Below, in pieces: positions 1-5,788 of a stretch of DNA of 16,553 nt. Made by a program: the position numbers and the translations under genes. Source of the stretch: Clostridia bacterium (GTDB lineage: Bacteria > Bacillota > Clostridia > Oscillospirales > CAG-272); NCBI GenBank assembly GCA_017455945.1, contig JAFTLM010000252.1, forward strand, positions 1 through 16,553, written 5' to 3'. Numbering within the stretch: the first letter of the stretch is position 1; each line of letters begins with the position of its first letter. The notes beneath the pieces are model-generated. The model ran no database searches. It was not told where the DNA came from and worked only from the letters and a program-made list of their open reading frames with translations.

Positions 1-19
1 ATGATAGTTTGATTGTATG

Positions 20-48
20 TTGACAAAGAATATAAGCTGTGCTATAAT
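20..48 (+). promoter_or_regulatory. Consensus SigA promoter of the small acidic protein gene
   Basis: TTGACA (20-25) and TATAAT (43-48) are separated by exactly 17 bases, a perfect match to the housekeeping consensus. Transcription should begin near 55, leaving a very short leader before the ATG at 71. The promoter lies inside the longest open frame, which could otherwise begin at a TTG further upstream, so it also settles the start codon of the gene. Confidence 0.88.
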
Positions 49-70
49 AAAAGAAAAAGGAGTGGTTGTT

Positions 71-517
71 ATGAGTGAAAATATAAATTTCAATATTGCT
101 GAGCTTGCTGAAAAGATTGCATCAAGCTTGGAGCAGAGTATAGAGGACGCTGTTGAGATCGCCGTTACCGACGCAGTTGAATCTTCGGTTGAGAGCGTTG
201 TTTCCGATGCGGTTGATTCAATCGTCTCAGAGTCGGTTGCCGAGGCGATAAGGGAATGTTTTGAAAGGTTTGATTTTAAACTTCCCGACGGAACAGTTGT
301 TGTTTGCAAAAAATATATGAAGCTGCTTAGCCCGAGTAAAACCAAGCAGTTGCTTTGCTACGGGGGGCTGAGAGTTGACGGAAAGAGCTTGATGGTGCAG
401 ACACGAATAAGCTGTTGGGAGGAAATTGCTACGTATAGCAGCAAAGAAGAAGCTAAAGAGGCTTTGCTTAAGGTTAAAAGTGCGATTGATTCAGGCCTTG
501 AGACTTTCGAATTGTAA
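71..517 (+). CDS. Small acidic protein with a helical four-residue repeat, function unknown
   Basis: 148 residues, not recognised as a known family. The start at 71 is chosen because AAAGGAG lies 8 bases upstream and the upstream part of the frame is occupied by a promoter. Residues about 8-60 are rich in Ala, Val, Ser, Glu and Asp. They show a clear four-residue periodicity of the type (A/S/I)V(E/D/S)(S/D/E), for example AVESSVESVVSDAVDSIVS, which predicts a long acidic amphipathic helix or coiled coil. Residues about 68-148 look like a small globular mixed alpha/beta domain with several Cys (for example CKKY and LLCYGG). There is no signal peptide or membrane segment, so a cytoplasmic location is likely. 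It is a single-gene unit with a perfect promoter and its own terminator, next to two XRE regulators. An oligomerisation or phasin-like scaffold role is only a guess. Confidence 0.8.
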   Translation: MSENINFNIAELAEKIASSLEQSIEDAVEIAVTDAVESSVESVVSDAVDSIVSESVAEAIRECFERFDFKLPDGTVVVCKKYMKLLSPSKTKQLLCYGGLRVDGKSLMVQTRISCWEEIATYSSKEEAKEALLKVKSAIDSGLETFEL

Positions 518-523
518 AAAATT

Positions 524-557
524 AAGTCCGTGGAAATTTTCGCGGACTTTTTAATTT
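524..557 (+). terminator. Intrinsic terminator after the small acidic protein gene
   Basis: AAGTCCGTG (524-532) pairs with CGCGGACTT (541-549) around an 8-base loop, with one G-U pair, and is followed by a T-rich run. It begins seven bases after the stop codon and isolates this gene from the downstream regulator. Confidence 0.85.
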
Positions 558-604
558 TTATAAAATTTCGAATAACGGTTGAGTTTCTATCGAAAAACGG
601 GTTA

Positions 605-633
605 TTGCCAAAATTAATGCGTTGTGATACAAT
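605..633 (+). promoter_or_regulatory. Extended -10 promoter of the first XRE regulator
   Basis: TTGCCA (605-610), a 17-base spacer and TACAAT (628-633), with TG at 625-626 giving a TGn-extended -10. Transcription should start near 640, about 38 bases before the ATG at 678. Confidence 0.75.
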
Positions 634-677
634 GATGTTGAAAGCAGAGCTCGCTTATCATTGTGACGGAGGTTTTT

Positions 678-1730
678 ATGAAACATATTGGATTAAAAAT
701 AAAAGAACTCAGAAAAAAGAAGGATATGACGCAAGAAAAACTGGCAGAATATTTGAACGTCTCTTTTCAGGCAGTTTCAAAGTGGGAGACGGGAATTGCA
801 AGTCCTGATCTTTCTATGATAGTACCGTTGTCGAGGCTGTTTGATGTTTCGACCGATGAATTGTTTGGCTTGTCCGAAGAGCAAACCGATGCACGCCAAG
901 ATGAACTTCGCACTATGTGGGAAGAAACTTGGGAAAGCGGAGATACTGCAAAGCGTTATGAAATAGCTCAAACTGCGGTAAAAGAATATCCGGGGAATTT
1001 TGAGTTTTTAAAATGGCTTGCTGATGCCGAGGACTTTTATGCTGTTCATAATTGTGAAAGATATTCAAAAGAACAGAAAGAACATTTTGAAAATTGCATT
1101 AAACATCTCGAAACTATAATAAATAATTGCCCCGACAAGGATATAACAGAAAGTGCTATATCGGGAATGGTATATGTTTTACCTAATGTTGGCAGACGAG
1201 AAGAAGCAGTTTTATATGCCAGACAACACCCGAATTGTGACGAATTATTGATGTGGTGTCTTTCAGGCGAAGAATTGCGTGTCCACAGACAAAAAATGAT
1301 AGAATGGAGATTGAAGGAACTGATAAATATACTTGAGTTTGGTAGGAATGATCTTAATGGTATACGAGCGGCGGAATCAATAGTAAAGACAATAATAGAC
1401 GATGAAAATTATTTGTATTACAATAGTTTTCTTATGTATAACTATATTTGTCAAGCTATATGTTATACCCATCAGAAGCAATACAGCAAGGCTATAGAAA
1501 TATTGAAAAAATCATATTCTTATGCAGAAGCTTATGAAAACGTAAAAAAACAGGCACTTAATGCCCCTGTTTCATATACCTGTCCGATTTTGAACAAACT
1601 TGTTTTTGATGCAAGTGAATTGTCAATAAGCGGAACATCTACATTAATTGAAGATTTTTATGAATATCTGCAATGGGAAGAGTTTGAGCCCCTGCGTAAT
1701 ATATTTGATTTGAAAGAAATTTTTGGATAA
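678..1730 (+). CDS. XRE-family transcriptional regulator with long helical C-terminal domain
   Basis: 350 residues. The N-terminal helix-turn-helix (residues about 5-64) shows the XRE/Cro signature: MTQEKLAEYLNVS (17-29), the recognition helix QAVSKWE (31-37) and a closing SPDLSMIVPLSRLFDVSTDELFG. Residues about 75-350 are helical, with Tyr, Ala and Leu spaced as in tetratricopeptide-like repeats (for example YICQAICYTHQKQYSKAIEILKKSY). Such domains usually bind a peptide, protein or small ligand. The GTG at 663 is in frame, but the ATG at 678 has ACGGAGG at 666-672 and is preferred. A second gene of the same architecture follows about 100 bases downstream with its own promoter. The gene looks more AT-rich than its neighbours, with many AAA, AGA and ATA codons, which could reflect acquisition. 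Its targets are unknown; the adjacent promoters, including its own, are the obvious candidates. Confidence 0.88.
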   Translation: MKHIGLKIKELRKKKDMTQEKLAEYLNVSFQAVSKWETGIASPDLSMIVPLSRLFDVSTDELFGLSEEQTDARQDELRTMWEETWESGDTAKRYEIAQTAVKEYPGNFEFLKWLADAEDFYAVHNCERYSKEQKEHFENCIKHLETIINNCPDKDITESAISGMVYVLPNVGRREEAVLYARQHPNCDELLMWCLSGEELRVHRQKMIEWRLKELINILEFGRNDLNGIRAAESIVKTIIDDENYLYYNSFLMYNYICQAICYTHQKQYSKAIEILKKSYSYAEAYENVKKQALNAPVSYTCPILNKLVFDASELSISGTSTLIEDFYEYLQWEEFEPLRNIFDLKEIFG

Positions 1731-1765
1731 AAGCCTTGCTATACACACTATCCACAAATTCTTCC

Positions 1766-1794
1766 TTGCGTTTTATGGAAACGTGTGGTACAAT
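1766..1794 (+). promoter_or_regulatory. Extended -10 promoter of the second XRE regulator
   Basis: TTGCGT (1766-1771), a 17-base spacer and TACAAT (1789-1794), with TGG directly before the -10 (1786-1788). It resembles the promoter at 605-633 in spacing, -10 and TGTG(A/G)TACAAT core, so the two regulators may be expressed and controlled in parallel. Confidence 0.72.
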
Positions 1795-1827
1795 AAATAC
1801 AAGAAAGGTTTGTTGGGGGGCTGATTT

Positions 1828-2931
1828 ATGATTGTAGGTTATAACATTAAAAAGTTACGCATCCAAAAGGGAATTACGCAAGAACGTCTCGCAGAATGTC
1901 TTGGTGTTACTTCGCGTGCTGTGTCACAATGGGAATGTGGAAGAACTTCTCCCGATATTTCCCAGCTTCCCATACTTTGTCACGTATTTGGGGTGTCTTC
2001 TGACTCTCTTCTTGGGATAGACGTTGAAAAGAATGAAGAAAAAATTGAAAAATATTTAATCGAAGCCAACGATTTGGGAAATTGCGGAAAGCGTGCGGAA
2101 CGGACGGCACTTCTTCGTGAGGCAAACATAAAGTTTCCTCGAAACTATAAAATTATGCAAAAGCTTGCCGAATCGTTGGTTTGCGAGTATTCTAGAAAAG
2201 GAATAAAGGATTACGGCGAGGTTTTTACTCTGTGCAAAAAGATTCTTGATGAATGCACCGACAGCAATATCCGATATGAGACCATAGAAACGCTTTCCGA
2301 GGCGTATGATTATGCGGGCAAGAAAGACGAAATGATGAAGCTCGCCGAGGAAATGCCGCGTTCGCATTTTTCGTATGAGAACTTTATGCTTTACAGGTGG
2401 AGGAATGGCGATAAAGCTTTCCTTGAAAGACAGGGCTATATTTCATATCTTATAAATCAGTTGATAGCCGTTATAGGGTGTGCGGCGGGGCACCGCCGTG
2501 ACGATGGGAGTGCGGTGTATTCAAGCGAAGAACGCATCAAGCTCCAAAAGTTGCAGGTCGATTTGTTGGAGACTTTATTTCCCGACAAAGATTATCAGTA
2601 TATGGCACAGGAAGGCGAAATCGCTTGCAGTTTCACAGCCGTGGCATTTATACGAAATAACGACGTTGAGGGAGCTTGGCGGTGGCTTGAAAAGGCGGTA
2701 GATTTTGCGGTTCATATGGACACGTATGATTTTAATGCTGCACACACTTCGCCTGTTCTTAAGGGCTACTCCGATGGGGGCTGGATTGCGGAGGAAGAAG
2801 GGAATCGCTCGCAGGTTTTGCTGAAATGGTTGACGAGTGATAAAGAGACCGAAATTTTGCGTTCCGATGCTCGATATGAGATGCTTACAGCAAAGCTTGA
2901 AGAGGGTGTTAAACATACGAAAAGGGGCTGA
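1828..2931 (+). CDS. XRE-family transcriptional regulator with long helical C-terminal domain (second copy of the architecture)
   Basis: 367 residues. The XRE helix-turn-helix occupies residues about 4-64: ITQERLAECLGVT (16-28), recognition helix SRAVSQWE (29-36), then SPDISQLPILCHVFGVSSDSLLGID. The rest is a helical, probably TPR-like ligand- or partner-binding region. The order of elements matches the upstream regulator: helix-turn-helix, an E/K-rich linker, a FPRN-type segment and repeated helical pairs. This suggests an old duplication or two members of one family. The start is firm because an in-frame TGA lies at 1822-1824. The ribosome binding site is unusual: a run of six G (1815-1820) rather than GGAGG. 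The TGA stop sits inside the terminator stem. An RRNPP-type peptide-sensing role is possible from the architecture, but no pheromone gene is seen nearby. Confidence 0.88.
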   Translation: MIVGYNIKKLRIQKGITQERLAECLGVTSRAVSQWECGRTSPDISQLPILCHVFGVSSDSLLGIDVEKNEEKIEKYLIEANDLGNCGKRAERTALLREANIKFPRNYKIMQKLAESLVCEYSRKGIKDYGEVFTLCKKILDECTDSNIRYETIETLSEAYDYAGKKDEMMKLAEEMPRSHFSYENFMLYRWRNGDKAFLERQGYISYLINQLIAVIGCAAGHRRDDGSAVYSSEERIKLQKLQVDLLETLFPDKDYQYMAQEGEIACSFTAVAFIRNNDVEGAWRWLEKAVDFAVHMDTYDFNAAHTSPVLKGYSDGGWIAEEEGNRSQVLLKWLTSDKETEILRSDARYEMLTAKLEEGVKHTKRG

Positions 2932-2956
2932 TTTTACAATCAGCCCCTGAATTTTT
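2924..2956. terminator. Bidirectional terminator between convergent transcription units
   Basis: GGGGCTGATT (2924-2933) and AATCAGCCCC (2938-2947) form a perfect 10-bp stem with a TTAC loop. T-rich flanks are present on both strands (ATTTTT after it on plus, CCTTTTCG on minus). It serves the second XRE gene on the plus strand and the flavin reductase operon on the minus strand. Confidence 0.88.
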
Positions 2957-2963
2957 GAAGCGC

Positions 2964-3548
2964 TTAGCTTCGTTTGTTCTTTTTGTTGCTTTTTTTCTTT
3001 GTCGAAAAGCCGAAGCTTCCTATTTTCTTGCCCAAAGCAAAATAATCGCCGTGGGCATATGCGGTAAGTCCCGCACGTTCAAGATGCAACTTTCCCTTTT
3101 CGTCAACAAGCTCTTCCTCCACATCAACGGCGACTATATCCGCAACAAACATATCGTGAGTTCCGAGCTTTACCACGTCGCAAACTTTGCACTCAAGAGC
3201 TACCGGACACTCACCGATAAGCGGAGCCTCAACCTCGTTTGCCTCCTCTTTTGTAAGCTTGCACTTGGCGAACTTATCCACGTTTTTACCTGTGTAAATT
3301 CCGCAATAATCCGCGGTTCGTACAAGACGCGAGGGGGTAAGATTTATCACGAACTCGCCTTTTTCTTTTATGATGTTGTTCGAGTGTCTCGACGGTCTTA
3401 CCGAAATGTAGGTTTTAGGCGGTTCGCTGTTGATTATACCCGTCCACGCTACCGTAATTATGTTGGCGTTTTCCATATCTCCGCAAGAAACCATAACGGG
3501 GGGTACGGGAGCAAGGAGAGTTCCGCCTTTCCATCTGAGCTTTTTCAC
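2964..3548 (-). CDS. Flavin reductase-like (flavoredoxin-type) FMN-binding protein
   Basis: 194 residues. It matches the flavin reductase-like split-barrel fold that binds FMN: the N-terminal PVPPVMVSCGD segment, NIITVAWTGIINSEPPKTYISV (about 29-50), then RPSRHSNNII and GEFVINL. This family carries electrons between NAD(P)H or ferredoxin and acceptors via bound flavin; the acceptor here is unknown. The last ~15 residues are a Lys/Ser/Asn-rich tail, probably disordered. The start is a GTG (3548-3546) with AGAGG eight bases upstream; that site lies inside the end of the preceding prolyl isomerase gene, only 3 bases away, so translation is probably coupled. It is the last gene of the mrnC operon. 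The protein lacks a signal peptide and should be cytoplasmic. Confidence 0.87.
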   Translation of the reverse strand: MKKLRWKGGTLLAPVPPVMVSCGDMENANIITVAWTGIINSEPPKTYISVRPSRHSNNIIKEKGEFVINLTPSRLVRTADYCGIYTGKNVDKFAKCKLTKEEANEVEAPLIGECPVALECKVCDVVKLGTHDMFVADIVAVDVEEELVDEKGKLHLERAGLTAYAHGDYFALGKKIGSFGFSTKKKSNKKNKRS

Positions 3549-3551
3549 GCC

Positions 3552-4058
3552 TTATTCCTCTATAAGCTCCATTTTTTCGATGACCACGTTTTCAACAGGC
3601 CAATCCTGATAATAGAACATTTTCGTGGTGGTTTCAACGTATGCTATTTTATCGATTATCTCATCGCCTTCGATTACCTTTCCGAAACCGGCATACTGTC
3701 CGTCAAGGTGAGGTGAGTTTTCGTGCATAATGAATATCTGGGAGCTTGCTGAGTTGGGGTCCATCGTTCTCGCCATAGAAAGCACTCCGCGTGTGTGCTT
3801 GAGCGTGTTCTGTGCAAATCCGTTTGCTCTGAATTCACCCTTTATGGGAGCGGCTTCCTTCTGCTCGTACTCTTCGTCAAAGCCACCGCCCTGAATCATA
3901 AATCCCGGGATAACTCTGTGGAATATAAGACCCTCGTAAAAGCCTTCTTTTACAAGCTTTACAAAGTTTTCAACCGTTGCGGGAGCCATATCGGGATAGA
4001 GCTCTGCTGTCATTGTTCCGAAATTTTTTACTGTGATTTTTACCTTTGGGTTACTCAT
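3552..4058 (-). CDS. Cyclophilin-type peptidyl-prolyl cis-trans isomerase
   Basis: 168 residues, a single-domain cytoplasmic cyclophilin of typical bacterial PpiB length. It catalyses cis-trans isomerisation of X-Pro bonds and helps protein folding. Active-site residues are visible: H47-R48 in IFHRVIPGFMIQGG with F53 and Q56, then GVLSMA, NSASSQIFI (F109) and the substrate-groove segment SPHLDGQYAGFGKV. The position equivalent to Trp121 of human cyclophilin A is His (H117), a common change in bacterial forms that usually lowers cyclosporin sensitivity. The ATG at 4058 has GGAGG seven bases upstream and overlaps the end of mrnC by 8 bases, so the two are translationally coupled. The assignment is secure; the client proteins are unknown. 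Confidence 0.95.
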   Translation of the reverse strand: MSNPKVKITVKNFGTMTAELYPDMAPATVENFVKLVKEGFYEGLIFHRVIPGFMIQGGGFDEEYEQKEAAPIKGEFRANGFAQNTLKHTRGVLSMARTMDPNSASSQIFIMHENSPHLDGQYAGFGKVIEGDEIIDKIAYVETTTKMFYYQDWPVENVVIEKMELIEE

Positions 4059-4455
4059 TTTTGTTTCCTCCGTTTATTTCCGTCTCGTCATATGCTATGG
4101 AAAAAAGCTCTTCTATACGTTTGGTTCTGCCGGCGATGTGAAGATAACCGAACAAAACCTCAAATCCTGTTGCCATTTTGTACTCTCCGCAGCTGGCACT
4201 TTTGGGAATGTTGTTGACCGACATATTTCTGCCCCTGCGGTATATTTCTGCCTCTTCTTCGGTAAGAAAGGGAAGTATTTTTTGCACCGCTTTTGCCTGT
4301 GCCGATGCCGTTACGTATTCAAGAGCGGCGGCGTTAAGCGTCTTTGACTTTGTGTAGCCTTTTTTTACCAAAAGAGTGCGAACGCAAAGCTCAACCACGC
4401 TGTCGCCAAGATACGCCAATGCTGACTGGCTCAATTCATTTAGCTTTATTTCCAT
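4051..4455 (-). CDS. mrnC: Mini-ribonuclease III
   Basis: 134 residues, the usual length for MrnC, which is an RNase III catalytic domain without the double-stranded RNA-binding domain. In Bacillus it trims the ends of the 23S rRNA precursor. Family signatures are present: ALAYLGDSVVE (12-22) with catalytic D18, RRGRN (73-77), PKSAS, and ATGFEVLFGYL (95-105) with E99 as the second metal ligand. The ATG has GGAGG six bases upstream. In many Firmicutes mrnC lies next to cysS and an rRNA methyltransferase gene. Here it instead heads an operon with a prolyl isomerase and a flavin reductase-like gene, overlapping the former by 8 bases. It acts in the cytoplasm on rRNA. Confidence 0.93.
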   Translation of the reverse strand: MEIKLNELSQSALAYLGDSVVELCVRTLLVKKGYTKSKTLNAAALEYVTASAQAKAVQKILPFLTEEEAEIYRRGRNMSVNNIPKSASCGEYKMATGFEVLFGYLHIAGRTKRIEELFSIAYDETEINGGNKNE

Positions 4456-4497
4456 TTTTCCTCCGTGAAAATCAAACGAGACTGTATAACCTCATAT

Positions 4498-4526
4498 ATT
4501 TTACCACATTGCGGAGGATTTGTCAA
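4498..4526 (-). promoter_or_regulatory. Promoter of the mrnC operon
   Basis: On the minus strand TTGACA (4526-4521), a 17-base spacer and TAAAAT (4503-4498), with TGTGG directly upstream of the -10. The -35 box begins at the base after the TGA stop of the LRR gene (4529-4527), so there is no room for a terminator between the two genes and some read-through from the LRR gene is likely. Confidence 0.88.
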
Positions 4527-5366
4527 TCATTTCTCGGCATTGTTGTTTACATTATTTCCGCTTACGTAGGTCACAACGGCGTTTTCGAAGGTTTCATTGC
4601 CTGCTCCTATCTTTATTCTTCTGAAGGAGGAAACCGAGCCGTTGTAGTTGATAATTTTCAACATATCGCAGTTGTAAAACGCCATAGTTTTTATCTCCTC
4701 CACGTCAGAGGAAATAAAAAGCGAGTTTTGGTCTTTCCCCTGAGGGTAGCAAATTATTTTTTTCATCTCCTTGTCGTAAAGCACTCCGTCCACGTCGGCG
4801 TATATGCTGTTTTTGCTGTCTACCGTTATGTTTTCAAGTTCGGGGCAGTTACAAAACGCGTAATCGCCTATTTGCTCAATTTCGGATGGAATATACGCGT
4901 TGACTATTTCGGTCCCGTAGAAGGCGTAGGCGCCGATAAATTTAAGATTTTCGGAAAGCTCCACGCATTTTACAAATTTGCTGTTTTTAAAGGCGTAATC
5001 GCCTATGCCGACTACCTTTTCGCCGTATTGTGAGGCTTCGGGAAGAATGATAAAGCTGTCACGGCAGCTTCCTATATCCGATACGTAGCAGGTTCCGTTC
5101 CCCAAACTCTTGAATTCAAGCCCCTTGCTGGGAACAATAACGGGCTCGGGAGGCTCTGTTTCGGCGGGCTCGGTTTCTTCGGGGGCGTCAGTGTCCGACG
5201 GCTGTTGCGTTTCAGCGGTTTCGGGTACTGCGGCATCCGACGGCTTTGCCATTGCGGGAACATCTTTTTCGCCCAGGTTGCGTGCTATTATGATTCCGCC
5301 CAAAACAAGGCAAATTGTTGCCAAAAAAATTATCGGAATCAGCTTTAAAATTTTTTGTTTGGTCAT
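4527..5366 (-). CDS. Membrane-anchored BspA-type leucine-rich repeat protein
   Basis: 279 residues. Residues 1-6 are charged and about 7-28 form one hydrophobic segment (LIPIIFLATICLVLGGIII), which reads as an uncleaved N-terminal anchor or signal; there is no proper lipobox. Residues about 33-80 form a Pro/Glu/Thr/Ala-rich linker (AETEPPEP type), typical of extracellular spacers crossing a Gram-positive wall. Residues about 95-265 carry BspA/LRR_5 repeats: VVGIGDYAFKNSKF, LKFIGAYAFYGTEI, IEQIGDYAFCNCPEL and VEEIKTMAFYNCDML, with an insertion containing DGVLYDKEMKKIICYPQG. Such repeats mediate binding to host or microbial surfaces in some species, but the ligand here is unknown. No sortase motif is present. 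The start has a GGATGGTGA site upstream. It is a monocistronic gene with its own promoter. Confidence 0.88.
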   Translation of the reverse strand: MTKQKILKLIPIIFLATICLVLGGIIIARNLGEKDVPAMAKPSDAAVPETAETQQPSDTDAPEETEPAETEPPEPVIVPSKGLEFKSLGNGTCYVSDIGSCRDSFIILPEASQYGEKVVGIGDYAFKNSKFVKCVELSENLKFIGAYAFYGTEIVNAYIPSEIEQIGDYAFCNCPELENITVDSKNSIYADVDGVLYDKEMKKIICYPQGKDQNSLFISSDVEEIKTMAFYNCDMLKIINYNGSVSSFRRIKIGAGNETFENAVVTYVSGNNVNNNAEK

Positions 5367-5444
5367 ATTTTCACCATCCTTTTCTTTTCGGCGGCAAGAG
5401 GTGATGCCGTGTGTCGGCTGTTTCTCTTTGCCGTCCGTAAGATG

Positions 5445-5472
5445 ATTATATCAATTTTATCCCGAAAATCAA
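5445..5472 (-). promoter_or_regulatory. Promoter and structured leader of the LRR protein gene
   Basis: On the minus strand TTGATT (5472-5467), a 16-base spacer and TATAAT (5450-5445), with TGA before the -10. The roughly 70-base leader down to the ATG at 5366 can fold imperfectly: the segment read from 5433 to 5424 pairs, with one bulge, with the segment read from 5400 to 5392. No known riboswitch class is recognised. Confidence 0.7.
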
Positions 5473-5706
5473 GAAAATTCGTTCGACCCAATCCATAAAG
5501 GTGCGACAGTATGCCCGCCGCCTGCCGAAAATCCGAGAATACAAATTAAAAACCGACTGAATTTTCAGTCGGTTGCGATAATAACTTATCTGTTTTTGCG
5601 ATTGGTTTTATAGATTTCCCAACAAATAAGAGCCTAAATAAGACTGTTAAAAAAATATCAGTTTTGTATCATATTACTATATTGAAACCGTGAAAATTAC
5701 AAAAAA
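5473..5706. other. Gene-free part of the gap between the LRR gene and gdhA
   Basis: The space between the starts of the divergent LRR gene and gdhA is about 420 bases and holds no convincing coding frame. Besides the two promoters it contains one strong hairpin (5551-5574) and AT-rich sequence. A weak extended -10 candidate lies on the minus strand (TGA at 5671-5669 followed by TACAAA at 5668-5663) without a good -35. Together with the minus-facing terminator this leaves room for a short minus-strand RNA of about 110 nucleotides, but no RNA family is recognised. Confidence 0.4.
5544..5574 (-). terminator. Minus-strand-oriented intrinsic terminator with no obvious gene in front
   Basis: AACCGACTGAA (5551-5561) and TTCAGTCGGTT (5564-5574) form a perfect 11-bp stem. 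On the minus strand it runs directly into TTTTTAATTT. On the plus strand it is followed by GCGATAATAA, which is a poor termination tract. The minus direction therefore fits best, although no minus-strand gene lies immediately upstream. It could block antisense transcription towards the LRR promoter or end a small RNA. Confidence 0.7.
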
Positions 5707-5726
5707 TGTCAAAAAAAATATTGACA
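5707..5726. repeat. Inverted repeat overlapping the gdhA -35 box
   Basis: TGTCAA (5707-5712) and TTGACA (5721-5726) are perfect inverted copies 8 bases apart. The right arm is also the -35 hexamer of the gdhA promoter, so a dimeric regulator binding here would block or modulate gdhA. It may equally be chance in an A-rich stretch, because one arm is fixed by the promoter consensus. Confidence 0.35.
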
Positions 5727-5749
5727 TAAATCGCAAAAAGTGATAGAAT
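5721..5749 (+). promoter_or_regulatory. Promoter of gdhA
   Basis: TTGACA (5721-5726), a 17-base spacer and TAGAAT (5744-5749), with TGA directly before the -10 giving an extended -10. Predicted transcription start is near 5756, about 33 bases before the ATG at 5789. Confidence 0.85.
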
Positions 5750-5788
5750 ATATAATGTAATTTTGTTTTTTGTATGGAGGACAAACAA

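Noticed and set aside
17..70. TTG start giving a longer small acidic protein
   Set aside because: The stretch contains the -35 and -10 boxes and the ribosome binding site; the ATG at 71 is correctly spaced.
518..677. Short secreted signal-peptide gene as partner of the XRE-TPR-like regulators
   Set aside because: No short frame with a ribosome binding site and hydrophobic leader was found here or at 1731-1827.
530..808. 92-residue open frame between the small acidic protein and the first XRE gene
   Set aside because: It starts inside the terminator hairpin, runs through the XRE promoter and overlaps the XRE gene in another frame.
2955..3716. 253-residue open frame on the plus strand
   Set aside because: It is antisense to the flavin reductase-like and cyclophilin genes, both with clear motifs and ribosome binding sites, and it starts within the terminator region.
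4344..5033. 229-residue open frame on the plus strand
   Set aside because: It crosses the mrnC start, its promoter and the LRR gene in antisense. No ribosome binding site or domain is seen.
5367..5444. Riboswitch in the LRR gene leader
   Set aside because: Only an imperfect hairpin is visible, no conserved aptamer core is recognised, and the leader is short.
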